Shown here piece by piece: positions 1-7,724 of a stretch of 64,000 nt of DNA. Within the stretch, counting starts at the first letter, position 1. The number at the start of each line of letters is the position of its first letter. The position numbers and the translations under genes were made by a program. The stretch comes from Leifsonia xyli (GTDB lineage Bacteria > Actinomycetota > Actinomycetes > Actinomycetales > Microbacteriaceae), in NCBI GenBank assembly GCA_001647635.1, contig CP014761.1, positions 2,914,001-2,978,000 on the forward strand. Direction: 5' to 3'. The notes beneath the pieces are model-generated. The model was given only the letters and a program-made list of their open reading frames with translations. It was not told where the DNA came from and made no database searches.

Positions 1-1
1 A

Positions 2-1270
2 CTGACCCCGGTGCTGGTGGCGATCGCCGCTTGCGTGCTCGTCGTGCGGCTCACCCGCCTCCCGCTCGATGGGCTGGCGCGCGGCCTGCACCGCGGCCGT
101 GGCCCGGTCGCCTTCGTCGGAGCCTCCGGGACGCGCGGAGCGGGCTCCGGCGTGCTCTGGCCCGTGTTCACCCTGGTCGCGGGCGTCAGCATCGCGCTGT
201 TCTCGGTGAGCATGCTGGCGACCTCGACCGCCGGGCTCGCCGAGGGCGCGCGCATCCGGGTCGGCTCCGACCTGTCGCTCACCGCCGCGACGACGCTCAG
301 CGACGCCCAAGTGGATGCGGTGAAGCGCCTCGACGGCGTCGAACGGACGGCGACGGTCGACTGGGCGGGAGGCGTCCGACTCTTCGCCGGCGGGGTGACG
401 TCGGACGTCTCCGGCTACCTCGTCGACCCCCGGGAGCTCGACGCGGTGCAGTCCGGCCTGCCCGCCGACGCACGGCTCTCGGACGCGCTCACCGGCGGCA
501 TCCGGGGCCGGACGGGCGCCGCGCTCGGGGGCTGGTCAAGCCAGCTCCCGATCACCAGCGCCCTCATCGTCACCGGCGGCACCAACGTCCACCTCGGTGT
601 GACGGAGCTCGACCACCTGCCGGGCGTGTACGTGCGCGACGGCGAGTGGGTGTTCCTCGATCGCACGACCCTGCCTGCGACGAGCGGTGTCACCGGCGAA
701 CCGCAGACCGTCCTCGTCAAGCTCGGCGCGGGAGCCGATGCCGCTCGCGTGCACGCCGAGCTGCAGCGGATCGGCGGGTCCGGCGCGCTGGTGGGGGATG
801 CGATCGCGGAACGCGACGGGCTCCGGAGCGCGCCGCTCGTCTCCGGCACCGAGCAGGTCGCGCTGCTGTCGATCGCGCTCACGGTGCTGCTGTGCATCGC
901 GGCTCTGCTGCTGACCCTCGTGCTGAACACCTCCGCGCGCATCCGGCTGGTCGCCACGCTGAGGACCATCGGCTACAGCTCGCGGCAGACCGCCGGGGTG
1001 CTCGCCTGGGAGTTGGGCCCCGTGCTGGTGATCGGCCTCGCAGCCGGGGCGGTCGTCGGGCTTCTGCTGCCCGCCGTCGTGCTCGACCCGCTCGACCTGC
1101 GCGGTTTCACCGGGAGCCCGGTCCAGCCGCCGGTCGTGCAGGACCCGCTGCTCGTCGCCGCTGCGCTCGCCGGCTTCGCCGTCGTGGCAGCCGTGGCGAC
1201 CGTCGTCGTCCTCGCCGGAGCGCGCCGCCGCTCGCCGGCGACCGTGCTGAGGAACGCAGGAGGAGAATGA
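2..1270 (+). CDS. ABC transporter permease, FtsX/MacB-like (5' end outside window)
   Basis: The reading frame is open to the left edge, so only the last ~420 residues are visible and the true start is outside the window. Hydrophobic segments near visible residues 50-72, 290-315, 345-372 and 385-410 flank a hydrophilic domain of about 210 residues. The block LRTIGYSSRQTAGVLAWE after the second visible segment is typical of the FtsX/MacB permease fold, which couples ATPase motion to work on the outer face of the membrane. The stop overlaps the next start (ATGA), and two ATPase genes follow, so one operon is inferred. The substrate is unknown. Confidence 0.85.
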   Translation: MTPVLVAIAACVLVVRLTRLPLDGLARGLHRGRGPVAFVGASGTRGAGSGVLWPVFTLVAGVSIALFSVSMLATSTAGLAEGARIRVGSDLSLTAATTLSDAQVDAVKRLDGVERTATVDWAGGVRLFAGGVTSDVSGYLVDPRELDAVQSGLPADARLSDALTGGIRGRTGAALGGWSSQLPITSALIVTGGTNVHLGVTELDHLPGVYVRDGEWVFLDRTTLPATSGVTGEPQTVLVKLGAGADAARVHAELQRIGGSGALVGDAIAERDGLRSAPLVSGTEQVALLSIALTVLLCIAALLLTLVLNTSARIRLVATLRTIGYSSRQTAGVLAWELGPVLVIGLAAGAVVGLLLPAVVLDPLDLRGFTGSPVQPPVVQDPLLVAAALAGFAVVAAVATVVVLAGARRRSPATVLRNAGGE

Positions 1271-2217
1271 CCACCGTGACCCCCGACCGGGCCGACTCGG
1301 CCACCCGCGCCGATGCGGCCGTCCGCGTCGACGCGTCGATCCGCTGCGCCGACCTGGTCCGCATCTTCACCGCCGACGGCGTCGAGGTGCAGGCGTTGCA
1401 GGGCCTCACCCTGCGCGTCGACAGCGGCGAACTCGTCGCCATCGTCGGCGCCTCCGGCTCGGGCAAGTCGACGCTGCTCGGCATCCTGTCCGGACTCGAC
1501 AAGCCGACGGCCGGCTCGGTCAGCGTCGCCGGGCGCGACCTGCTGGCGCTCAGTAATAAGGAGCGCGTCGATTACCGGCGCCGGACCGTCGGCTTCGTCT
1601 GGCAGCAGACCTCGCGCAACCTGCTCGGTTATCTCACCGCCCGCGAGAACCTGGCACTGGCGATGTCCGTCGCGCGCACCCCGGACCGCGAGCGCCGCGC
1701 GACCGCGCTGCTCGATCTGCTGGAGGTGTCGCACTGCGCCGACCGCCGCCCCACCGAGATGTCCGGCGGCGAGCAGCAGCGCGTGGCCATCGCGGTGGGC
1801 CTCGCAAACGAGCCCGCCGTCCTGCTCGCCGACGAGCCGACGGGCGAGCTCGACGAGGCCACGAGCGTCGAGGTGCTGGAGGCGATGCGCGGCGCGAACC
1901 GCGAGCTCGGCGTCACGACCCTGATCGTCACCCACGATCCGACCGTCTCCGACCACGTCGCGCGGACCGTCCAGATCCGCGACGGCCGCACGGCGACCGA
2001 GGTGCTGCGCCGCACCGGCGTCAACGAGCACGGCGACGAGCACACCGTGGCGGAGGAGTTCGCGGTGCTCGACCGCGTCGGCCGCCTGCAGCTGCCGCAA
2101 GAATATCTGACGACGCTCGGGATGCGCGACCGCGTCCGTCTCGCGTTGGAACAGGACCACGTGGGCGTCTGGCCACACGCCGACGGGTCCGGAGAGGACG
2201 ACGATGACCGACACTGA
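1267..2217 (+). CDS. ABC transporter ATP-binding protein with AbrB-like C-terminal extension
   Basis: A 316-residue MacB/LolD-type ATPase. Walker A is GASGSGKST (61-69), the signature MSGGEQQR starts at 165, Walker B is VLLADEP (185-191) and the H-loop His is 223, so ATPase activity is expected. The ATG was chosen because it overlaps the permease stop by 4 nt and is preceded by AGGAG. A normal ATPase of this family ends near residue 245. Here about 70 more residues follow, and 261-303 read like an AbrB/SpoVT swapped-hairpin strand set (DRVGRLQLPQEY at 269-280), ending in an acidic tail (EDDDD). The extension assignment is by eye. It may bind a partner or the second ATPase. Confidence 0.88.
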   Translation: MTTVTPDRADSATRADAAVRVDASIRCADLVRIFTADGVEVQALQGLTLRVDSGELVAIVGASGSGKSTLLGILSGLDKPTAGSVSVAGRDLLALSNKERVDYRRRTVGFVWQQTSRNLLGYLTARENLALAMSVARTPDRERRATALLDLLEVSHCADRRPTEMSGGEQQRVAIAVGLANEPAVLLADEPTGELDEATSVEVLEAMRGANRELGVTTLIVTHDPTVSDHVARTVQIRDGRTATEVLRRTGVNEHGDEHTVAEEFAVLDRVGRLQLPQEYLTTLGMRDRVRLALEQDHVGVWPHADGSGEDDDDRH

Positions 2218-2956
2218 CGACCGCGAACCGCTCCTCGTCGCCGAGGGCGTCTCCCGCAGCTTCGAGACGGCGGCCGGCACCGTCACCGCTCTCGTGGATG
2301 CGAGCGTGGTCGTGCGTCCGGGCGAGCTCGTCGTCGTGAAGGGGCCGTCCGGCTCGGGCAAGACCACGCTGCTCAACGTGCTCAGCGGACTCGACCGGCC
2401 GACCGGCGGCACCGTCCGCCTGGACGGCGTGGAGCTCACCACCGCGTCCGAGGCGCAGCTGGTGGAGCTGCGGCGCCGGAGCACGGGCTTCGTGTTCCAG
2501 TCGTTCGGCCTCGTGCCGGTGCTGTCTGCGGCGGAGAACGTCGAGCTGCCGCTCCGGCTGCTGGGGGTGGCCGCCGAGGAGCGGGACGCCCGGGTCGCCG
2601 CGCTCCTCGACAGCGTCGGCCTCGCACAGCACGCGCGACAGCGCCCGACCGAGCTCTCCGGCGGCCAGCAGCAGCGCGTCGGCATCGCGCGGGCTCTTGC
2701 GGCGGACCCGCGCATCATCTTCGCCGACGAGCCGACCGGCCAGCTCGACAGCATGACCGGCAGCGCCGTGATGGACCTCCTGGTCGACCTCGTCCACGGC
2801 CAGGGGATCGCCGCGGTGGTGACCACGCACGACCCGTTGCTGATGGCCCGCGCCGACCGCGTGCTCGAGCTGCACGACGGACGGCTCGGCGGGGAGGCCC
2901 GGCGCCGCGGCCGGCATGCGCTGGAGGCGGATGACGTGGCGGTCGTCAGCGGTTAA
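2204..2956 (+). CDS. ABC transporter ATP-binding protein (MacB/LolD type)
   Basis: A 250-residue ABC ATPase with all motifs intact: Walker A GPSGSGKTT (47-55), Q-loop Gln99, signature LSGGQ (151-155) and Walker B IIFADEP (171-177). It overlaps the previous ATPase gene by 14 nt, which argues for translational coupling and one operon with the upstream permease. Two different ATPases behind one permease suggest a heterodimeric motor, although a second permease could lie left of the window. Family knowledge: such exporters move lipids, peptides or antimicrobials, or control cell-wall hydrolases. The substrate cannot be read from the sequence. Confidence 0.9.
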   Translation: MTDTDDREPLLVAEGVSRSFETAAGTVTALVDASVVVRPGELVVVKGPSGSGKTTLLNVLSGLDRPTGGTVRLDGVELTTASEAQLVELRRRSTGFVFQSFGLVPVLSAAENVELPLRLLGVAAEERDARVAALLDSVGLAQHARQRPTELSGGQQQRVGIARALAADPRIIFADEPTGQLDSMTGSAVMDLLVDLVHGQGIAAVVTTHDPLLMARADRVLELHDGRLGGEARRRGRHALEADDVAVVSG

Positions 2957-2990
2957 CATCGCGGCAGGGCTACACGTGAGGGGACACGAC

Positions 2991-3128
2991 ATGCGTCACG
3001 AACGACGGGAACGCGAGGCGGCCGCAGCGGCCGAGGCCGAGGCCGAGCAGGCGATCGCCGCCACCGAGAGCGACGACTCCTTCGTGGATGCGGACGAGTC
3101 GCTCGAGGAGGACGAGGAGCGCCCCTGA
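2991..3128 (+). CDS. small Ala/Glu-rich acidic protein, unknown function
   Basis: A 45-codon frame starting at an ATG 7 nt after GAGGGG. It encodes a charged peptide: an N-terminal Arg/Glu stretch (MRHERREREAAAAAEAEAEQ) that could form a helix, then a Ser/Asp/Glu-rich tail ending in EEDEERP. There are no Cys, no membrane segment and no recognisable domain. It lies 34 nt after the ABC operon and could be its last gene. A longer in-frame reading begins at 2916 but would overlap the ATPase gene. Coding potential rests on the ribosome binding site and composition only. Confidence 0.45.
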   Translation: MRHERREREAAAAAEAEAEQAIAATESDDSFVDADESLEEDEERP

Positions 3129-3243
3129 GCGCTGACCGCGGTCCCCGACCGCATTCTGGCGGACCCCTGTCCCCATCAGTGGGGTACAAACCTGTCCGCA
3201 AAAAGGAGGACAAACCCAGATCCCCGACGTACTCTGCGAATAG

Positions 3244-4341
3244 ATGAGCATTGCTCATTCAGTCGCTCAGACGAGGCGTCCCCGGCCGGACGCGGAAGGG
3301 GGCGGGGAACATGGTCTCCTTCGCCGATCATCACCGAGGCGCCCCGCATGCCTCCCACCACCGCCACCCCGGTGGTTCGTCGCGCTGACCGTCTTCGTCA
3401 TCCTGCTCGCGGCCGTCGTGGTCACCGCCGTGGGTGGCGGGACCCTCTACGCGGGCTCGGTGGCGTCGACCTTCGACTCCCACGTGTCGCATCTCCAGAA
3501 GGCGTTCCCCGCCGAGACGACCCGGCCCGCCGCGTCGCCCACGGGCGCGGTGAACATCCTGTTGCTCGGCTCGGACTCGCGCGGCGCGCCGACCGGCATC
3601 GGGGCGGAGGGTGTGACGAACCAGCGGGCGGACACGATGATGCTCGTCCACATCGACGCCGACCGGCGGAACGTCTACATCATGTCGATCATGCGCGACC
3701 TCTGGGTCCCCATCCCGGGGAACGGCACCGCGAAGATCAACGCCGCGCTCGCGTGGGGCGGCACCCCGCTCGTGGTTCAGACCGTCGAGCAACTGCTCGG
3801 CGCACGCATCGACCACGTCGCCATCGTCGACTTCGGTGGCTTGAAGGCGATGACGAACGCTCTCGGGGGAGTCGACGTGGACAGTCCCGTCGGCTTCACC
3901 ACCGTTCGGGCGCCCCACTACACGTTCGTGAAGGGGATGAATCACCTCGACGGCGCCCAAGCCCTCGCCTTCGCGCGCGAGCGCTACGCCTTCGCGACCG
4001 CCGACTACCAGCGCGTGGCCGACCAGCAGGCGCTGATGCGCGCCTTCGGGACCAAGGTGCTGAGCCTCTCGGTGCTCGCCGATCCCGGCAAGCTCACCTC
4101 GTTCGCCGCCGCCGTGGGCTCGTGCGTCAAGGTGGACCAGGGCTTCACCCTGCAGGCCATGATCGCCCTGGCGGCCAGCATGAAGATCTCCGGCATGTCG
4201 AGCATCCACACCTTCACCATCCCGACCGCCGGCACCGGCACGTCGGCCGACGGACAGTCCATCGTGAACGTCGACCCGGCAGCGATGGCGCGGCTGCGGA
4301 CGGCGCTCGCGCAGGACGCACTGGCGGGGTTCGTGGGGTAG
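3244..4341 (+). CDS. LytR-CpsA-Psr (LCP) family protein
   Basis: A 365-residue membrane-anchored LCP protein. A proline-rich cytoplasmic N-terminus (to ~43) precedes one membrane helix (~44-68). The extracellular LCP domain starts near NILLLGSDSRG (~103), with MLVHID, IMSIMRDLWVPIPG and the FARERYAF block carrying the family's conserved Arg and Asp residues. LCP enzymes transfer lipid-linked wall polymers such as teichoic acids or arabinogalactan onto peptidoglycan. The start at 3244 is the first in frame; it lies after an AT-richer stretch holding two copies of ACAAACC 24 nt apart (3186, 3210). A single-gene unit is inferred. The polymer substrate is unknown. Confidence 0.85.
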   Translation: MSIAHSVAQTRRPRPDAEGGGEHGLLRRSSPRRPACLPPPPPRWFVALTVFVILLAAVVVTAVGGGTLYAGSVASTFDSHVSHLQKAFPAETTRPAASPTGAVNILLLGSDSRGAPTGIGAEGVTNQRADTMMLVHIDADRRNVYIMSIMRDLWVPIPGNGTAKINAALAWGGTPLVVQTVEQLLGARIDHVAIVDFGGLKAMTNALGGVDVDSPVGFTTVRAPHYTFVKGMNHLDGAQALAFARERYAFATADYQRVADQQALMRAFGTKVLSLSVLADPGKLTSFAAAVGSCVKVDQGFTLQAMIALAASMKISGMSSIHTFTIPTAGTGTSADGQSIVNVDPAAMARLRTALAQDALAGFVG

Positions 4342-4394
4342 CGATGTCGGTGGTTGACCCTAGTCTTGGGGACACGGAGAAAAAATCTCGAAAA

Positions 4395-4408
4395 CACTAC
4401 ATGTAGTG
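4395..4408. promoter_or_regulatory. 14-bp perfect palindrome upstream of the orphan peptide gene
   Basis: CACTACATGTAGTG reads the same on both strands. It lies just upstream of the -35 box of the small peptide gene and one base before a second inverted repeat. The region is far more AT-rich than its surroundings. A dimeric repressor or activator site is inferred; no regulator is adjacent. Confidence 0.5.
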
Positions 4409-4409
4409 G

Positions 4410-4427
4410 AATGACAATCGTGTCATT
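4410..4427. promoter_or_regulatory. inverted repeat overlapping a -35 box (operator-like)
   Basis: AATGACA and TGTCATT are perfect 7-bp arms separated by ATCG. The left arm contains the -35-like ATGACA, so a protein bound here would block the promoter. The position immediately after the 4395-4408 palindrome suggests two binding sites on successive helical turns. Confidence 0.5.
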
Positions 4428-4440
4428 CGGGTTATATAGT
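4411..4440 (+). promoter_or_regulatory. sigma-A-type promoter of the orphan peptide gene
   Basis: ATGACA (4411-4416) and TATAGT (4435-4440) are near-consensus -35 and -10 boxes with an 18-nt spacer. Transcription would start near 4447, giving a ~45-nt leader that holds a CCGCGG-GAA-CCGCGG hairpin (4450-4464) before the ribosome binding site. Confidence 0.6.
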
Positions 4441-4491
4441 GGGTAAACACCGCGGGAACCGCGGATCACCGACTTCTCAGGGGAGGCCATC

Positions 4492-4575
4492 ATGGACTAC
4501 GAAAACGACAGCGTTGGCGGCTACTCGGTTCCCGTCGACCCCATGGACCTGCTGCAGTGCGACAGCTGCCAGTAA
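4492..4575 (+). CDS. 27-residue orphan peptide with C-terminal CxxC
   Basis: A 27-residue frame beginning MDYENDSVGGYSV and ending DLLQCDSCQ. It is acidic (five Asp, one Glu, no Lys, Arg or His) with two cysteines spaced CxxC two residues before the stop. An unusually good ribosome binding site, GGGGAGG (4480-4486), lies 5 nt before the ATG. The gene has its own promoter and a perfect terminator, giving a transcript of about 185 nt. I do not recognise the family. Options are a peptide precursor with a CDSC core, a metal- or redox-responsive peptide, or a regulatory leader. No modifying enzyme or transporter of its own is adjacent, so maturation is unsupported. Confidence 0.65.
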   Translation: MDYENDSVGGYSVPVDPMDLLQCDSCQ

Positions 4576-4593
4576 GGCGCTAGCACCGAGCAC

Positions 4594-4633
4594 GAAGACC
4601 CCGGAGGCCACTGGCCTCCGGGGTCTTCCGTTT
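4594..4633 (+). terminator. strong intrinsic terminator after the orphan peptide
   Basis: Arms GAAGACCCCGGAGGCC (4594-4609) and its exact complement (4613-4628) form a 16-bp stem with an ACT loop, followed by CGTTTT. It separates the peptide gene from the downstream MaoC genes. Confidence 0.9.
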
Positions 4634-4670
4634 TCCGCGGCGGTTGCCGGGCGGTCGGTAGAATCGTCCG

Positions 4671-5117
4671 GTGCCAGTGAATCCAGAGCTGCAGGGGCGG
4701 GAGTTCCCGCCGACCCGGCCGTACCTCGTGGGGCGCGAGAAGGTGCGCGAGTTCGCACGCGCGGTCTTCGCCACCGACCCGATCAGCTACGACCTCGACG
4801 CCGCACAGGCCGCCGGACACCGCGACCTCGTCGCGCCGCCGACCTTCCCGGTGGTGGTGCAGGAGTCGACGCTCGCCCAGCTGCTCGCGGAGCCGGACGC
4901 CGGCATCGACTTCAGCCGCGTCGTCCACGGCGACCAGCGGTTCTCCTTCACCCGCCCCGTGTTCGCGGGCGACGAGCTGACCGCCACGCTGCGCGTCACG
5001 TCGGTCAAGTCGCTCGGCGCGCACTCGATGGTGACCGCCGAGTCCACCATCGTCGACGCGGACGGCGCGCACGTCGTGACCGCGATCTCGACCCTGGTCG
5101 TGCGAGGAGACGAGTGA
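4671..5117 (+). CDS. MaoC-family N-terminal-type dehydratase subunit (HadA-like)
   Basis: A 148-residue hot-dog-fold protein (PVNPELQGREFPPTRPYLVGREKVREFA at the start, split here as PVNPELQGREF and PPTRPYLVGREKV) resembling HadA/FAS1-type dehydratase subunits. The partner gene at 5117 supplies the catalytic MaoC motif. Such pairs form heterodimeric (3R)-hydroxyacyl-ACP/CoA dehydratases in actinobacteria. The GTG start lies 6 nt after TAGAAT (4659-4664), so a leaderless transcript is likely. The stop overlaps the next start by one base (TGATG), which argues for coupled translation with the partner. Confidence 0.82.
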   Translation: MPVNPELQGREFPPTRPYLVGREKVREFARAVFATDPISYDLDAAQAAGHRDLVAPPTFPVVVQESTLAQLLAEPDAGIDFSRVVHGDQRFSFTRPVFAGDELTATLRVTSVKSLGAHSMVTAESTIVDADGAHVVTAISTLVVRGDE

Positions 5118-5569
5118 TGGCGTACTTCGAGGCCCCTGGTGCTCCCGAGACCCCCGACTTCGACGCGCTGAGCGTCGGCGACATCGTCGCCGAGCGCACG
5201 TTCGAGGTGACCCGCGACTCCCTCGTCCGCTATGCGGGGGCGTCCGGAGACTTCAACCCGATCCACTACCGCGACGACATCGCGACTTCTGTCGGCCTTC
5301 CCGGTGTGATTGCCCACGGGATGCTCACCATGGGTCTCGCGGTGCAGCCGGTCGTCGAATGGGCGGGCGACCCGGCGCTCATCGTCGACTACCAGGTGCG
5401 CTTCACGCGTCCCGTCGTCGTCGACCCGTCCGAGGGCGCGACCGTCACGGTCTCGGCGAAGGTCGGACAGCTGGATGCGGAGGCCCGCATCGCGCGCGTC
5501 GACCTGACCACCACGTTCGGCGGCGAGACCGTGCTGGGCAAGGCGCAGGTCCGCGTCCGTTTCGCATGA
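5117..5569 (+). CDS. MaoC-family hydratase/dehydratase (HadB-like)
   Basis: A 150-residue hot-dog-fold protein with the catalytic pattern YAGASGDFNPIHYRDD followed by GVIAHGMLTMG; the Asp/His pair (DFNPIH) is the hydratase-2 active site. With the HadA-like partner it should dehydrate 3-hydroxyacyl thioesters in fatty or complex-lipid elongation. It overlaps the previous stop by one base and the following murB by 4 nt (ATGA), so the three genes probably form one operon. Pairing of this dehydratase with murB is common in actinobacteria. Confidence 0.85.
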   Translation: MAYFEAPGAPETPDFDALSVGDIVAERTFEVTRDSLVRYAGASGDFNPIHYRDDIATSVGLPGVIAHGMLTMGLAVQPVVEWAGDPALIVDYQVRFTRPVVVDPSEGATVTVSAKVGQLDAEARIARVDLTTTFGGETVLGKAQVRVRFA

Positions 5570-6705
5570 CCGACGCCATCCCCGCTCTCGCCGACCTGAC
5601 GACCATCCGCGTCGGAGGCGTGCCGGACGACTACGTCGCCGCCGACGATCGCGACGCGCTGATCTCGGCGGTCCTCGATGCGCGCGCTTCGGGTGAGGAC
5701 TGGCTCCTGCTCGGCGGCGGCTCCAACACCGTGGCCAGCGACGACGGCTTCGAGGGGACGGTCATCCACATCCGCACCCGCGGCGTCGAGCGTCTCCCTG
5801 CGCCCGAGGGACGCGTCCGGATCCGCGTCCAGGCGGGGGAGCCGTGGGACGAGCTCGTCGCGCTGACCGTCGGCAACGGCTGGTCGGGCATCGAGGCGCT
5901 CTCCGGCATCCCGGGGTCGACGGGCGCCGCGCCCGTGCAGAACATCGGCGCGTACGGGCAGGAGATCGAGTCCTCGCTGGTGGGCGTCGAGTTCCTCGAC
6001 GACGAGAGCGGCGAGGTCGTCTCGCTGACCCGCGCAGAACTCGGCCTCGGCTACCGTACGTCCGTGTTGAAGCGGGGACGGCGCGGGGTCGTGCTGTCGG
6101 TGGATCTCGAGCTTGCGAACAACAGCGTGGCCGAGGGGGCCGGCGCTCCTTTGAGCGCTCCTGTGGCGTACGCGCAGCTGGCCGACGCACTCGGCGTCCC
6201 GCTCGGGTCGCGGGTGCCCGTCGCCGAGCTGCGACGGGCGGTGCTGGGCCTGCGGTCGTCGAAGGGCATGGTCCTCGACCCGGGCGACCCGGATTCGGTG
6301 AGCTGCGGTTCCTTCTTCACCAACCCGATCGTCTCGGAGGGCTTCGCGCGGTCGCTCCCCGCGGACGCGCCGCGCTGGCCTCAGCAGCCGGCCGAACCGG
6401 ACGCCGTGATCGCGCTCCCGCCGGGCGGCGTGCACCCGCTCGACGTCCCCGGCCTGGCCGGCGGCGAGTACACGGTCAAGCTCAGCGCCGCGTGGCTCAT
6501 CGAGCACGCCGGGATCCGCCGCGGGTTCGCCCTGCCCGGATCGGGCGCCGGCATCTCGTCCAAGCACACGCTCGCCATCGTCAACCGCGGAGGCGGCACG
6601 GCGGCGGACGTGGTGCAGCTGGCCGATTTCATCCAGGCGCGGGTGCAGGCGGAGTTCGGCGTCGTGCTGCAGCCGGAGCCGGTCCTGGTCGGTCTTTCGC
6701 TCTGA
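5566..6705 (+). CDS. murB: UDP-N-acetylenolpyruvoylglucosamine reductase MurB
   Basis: A 379-residue FAD enzyme that reduces UDP-GlcNAc-enolpyruvate to UDP-MurNAc in the cytosolic stage of peptidoglycan synthesis. The FAD-binding stretch LLGGGSNTVASDDGF is at 48-62, the signature GIPGSTGAAPVQNIGAYG at 114-131, and the proton-donating Ser is in SCGSFFTNP (Ser249). The C-terminal SSKHTLAIVN block is also typical. It overlaps hadB-like by 4 nt. Length fits the longer actinobacterial MurB form with an insert before the C-terminal domain. Confidence 0.95.
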   Translation: MTDAIPALADLTTIRVGGVPDDYVAADDRDALISAVLDARASGEDWLLLGGGSNTVASDDGFEGTVIHIRTRGVERLPAPEGRVRIRVQAGEPWDELVALTVGNGWSGIEALSGIPGSTGAAPVQNIGAYGQEIESSLVGVEFLDDESGEVVSLTRAELGLGYRTSVLKRGRRGVVLSVDLELANNSVAEGAGAPLSAPVAYAQLADALGVPLGSRVPVAELRRAVLGLRSSKGMVLDPGDPDSVSCGSFFTNPIVSEGFARSLPADAPRWPQQPAEPDAVIALPPGGVHPLDVPGLAGGEYTVKLSAAWLIEHAGIRRGFALPGSGAGISSKHTLAIVNRGGGTAADVVQLADFIQARVQAEFGVVLQPEPVLVGLSL

Positions 6706-6828
6706 CGGCATCCTCGCGGCAGCTACAGGGCCGATGCCCGTCGAACTCTGAGAGTATTCTCACGCCGGACTCCCTAGGCTGGGTCCACCGCGGCGCGCTT
6801 CGCGCCGGACCGGATCGAAGGGGAAGAC

Positions 6829-7671
6829 ATGGGATTCCTGGACCGCCTGCTCGGACGCGAGGAACCGCGCCCGAAGGGATCGCAGCAGCAGTACGCCGGC
6901 TATCCGGCACCGGGCGGTCAGCCCCAGGCCGGCGGTGGGTCGCGGCCGGCGGCGGGAGCTCCCACCGGGCAGCCCCGCAGCGAGGACGAGATCGCGGTGG
7001 AGCGCTACCGCTACCTCCTCCGGACCGCGCCTCCGGAGACGATCGAGCAGGTCCACGAGGAGGCGTTCGCCAAGCTGACGCCCGAGCAGCGCCGCCTGCT
7101 GTTCCAGCAGCTCAGCGAGAACGCGCCCGCCGGCGAGCAGCCGCGCGGCGACGACCCCCGCTCGCTGGCCCAGTCGGCGACCCGCTCCGAGCTGCGCCAG
7201 CCGGGCACGCTCGAGCGGGCGCTCGGCGGCGGTCCCCGGGGCGGTGGGTACGGCGGCGGGATGGGCTTCGGCGGCATGTTCGCCAGCTCGCTCCTCGGAA
7301 GCGTGGCGGGCTACGTCATCGGCTCCGCGCTCGTCAGCGCCTTCCTGCCCTCCCCCTTCGACAACCAGGCCGACCAGGGAGCCGACGGCCAGAACGGCGA
7401 TAACCAGAACGGCGACAACCAGAACGCCGGCGACAACAACAACGACGGTCAAGGCGGCGACACTTCGGGCGGCGACGGCTCCGGCGGCGATGGTTCGGGG
7501 GGCGATGGCGGCTCGGCCGACGCCGGCTCGACCGAGGCGGCCGGCTGGGACGGCGGTGGCGGCGACGCCGGCGGCTGGGGTGGTGACTCCGGCGGCTGGG
7601 GAGGCGACTCCGGTGGTGGGGACTGGGGCGGCTTCGGCGGCGGCGATTTCGGCGGCGGCGACTTCATCTGA
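6829..7671 (+). CDS. membrane-associated protein with Gly/Asp-rich tail, unknown function
   Basis: A 280-residue protein. It starts MGFLDRLLGRE, then has a proline/glycine-rich linker, a helical domain at ~52-128 (ERYRYLLRTAPPETIEQ, LTPEQRRLLFQQLSE, DDPRSLAQSATRSELRQPG), one hydrophobic segment (~150-171) and a ~100-residue tail of Asn/Asp then Gly/Asp/Trp/Phe repeats ending GGFGGGDFGGGDFI. I have seen the helical domain in actinobacterial hypothetical proteins but cannot assign a function. A TAGGCT -10 box lies at 6775-6780 and AAGGGGAAG precedes the ATG. The tail is low-complexity and could be extracellular or form assemblies. Confidence 0.75.
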   Translation: MGFLDRLLGREEPRPKGSQQQYAGYPAPGGQPQAGGGSRPAAGAPTGQPRSEDEIAVERYRYLLRTAPPETIEQVHEEAFAKLTPEQRRLLFQQLSENAPAGEQPRGDDPRSLAQSATRSELRQPGTLERALGGGPRGGGYGGGMGFGGMFASSLLGSVAGYVIGSALVSAFLPSPFDNQADQGADGQNGDNQNGDNQNAGDNNNDGQGGDTSGGDGSGGDGSGGDGGSADAGSTEAAGWDGGGGDAGGWGGDSGGWGGDSGGGDWGGFGGGDFGGGDFI

Positions 7672-7724
7672 TTCGGCGGCGCCCCCGACTCGGCCCCTCT
7701 GACTTACCCGGCGGCCGCCCCTCC

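Noticed and set aside
7449..7667. Proline-rich minus-strand frame opposite the Gly/Asp tail.
   Set aside because: It is the complement of GGN codons, not a gene.
7440..7671. Tandem DNA repeat or CRISPR-like array in the Gly-rich region.
   Set aside because: Units are irregular codon-level GGC/GAC repeats within a continuous frame, without unique spacers.
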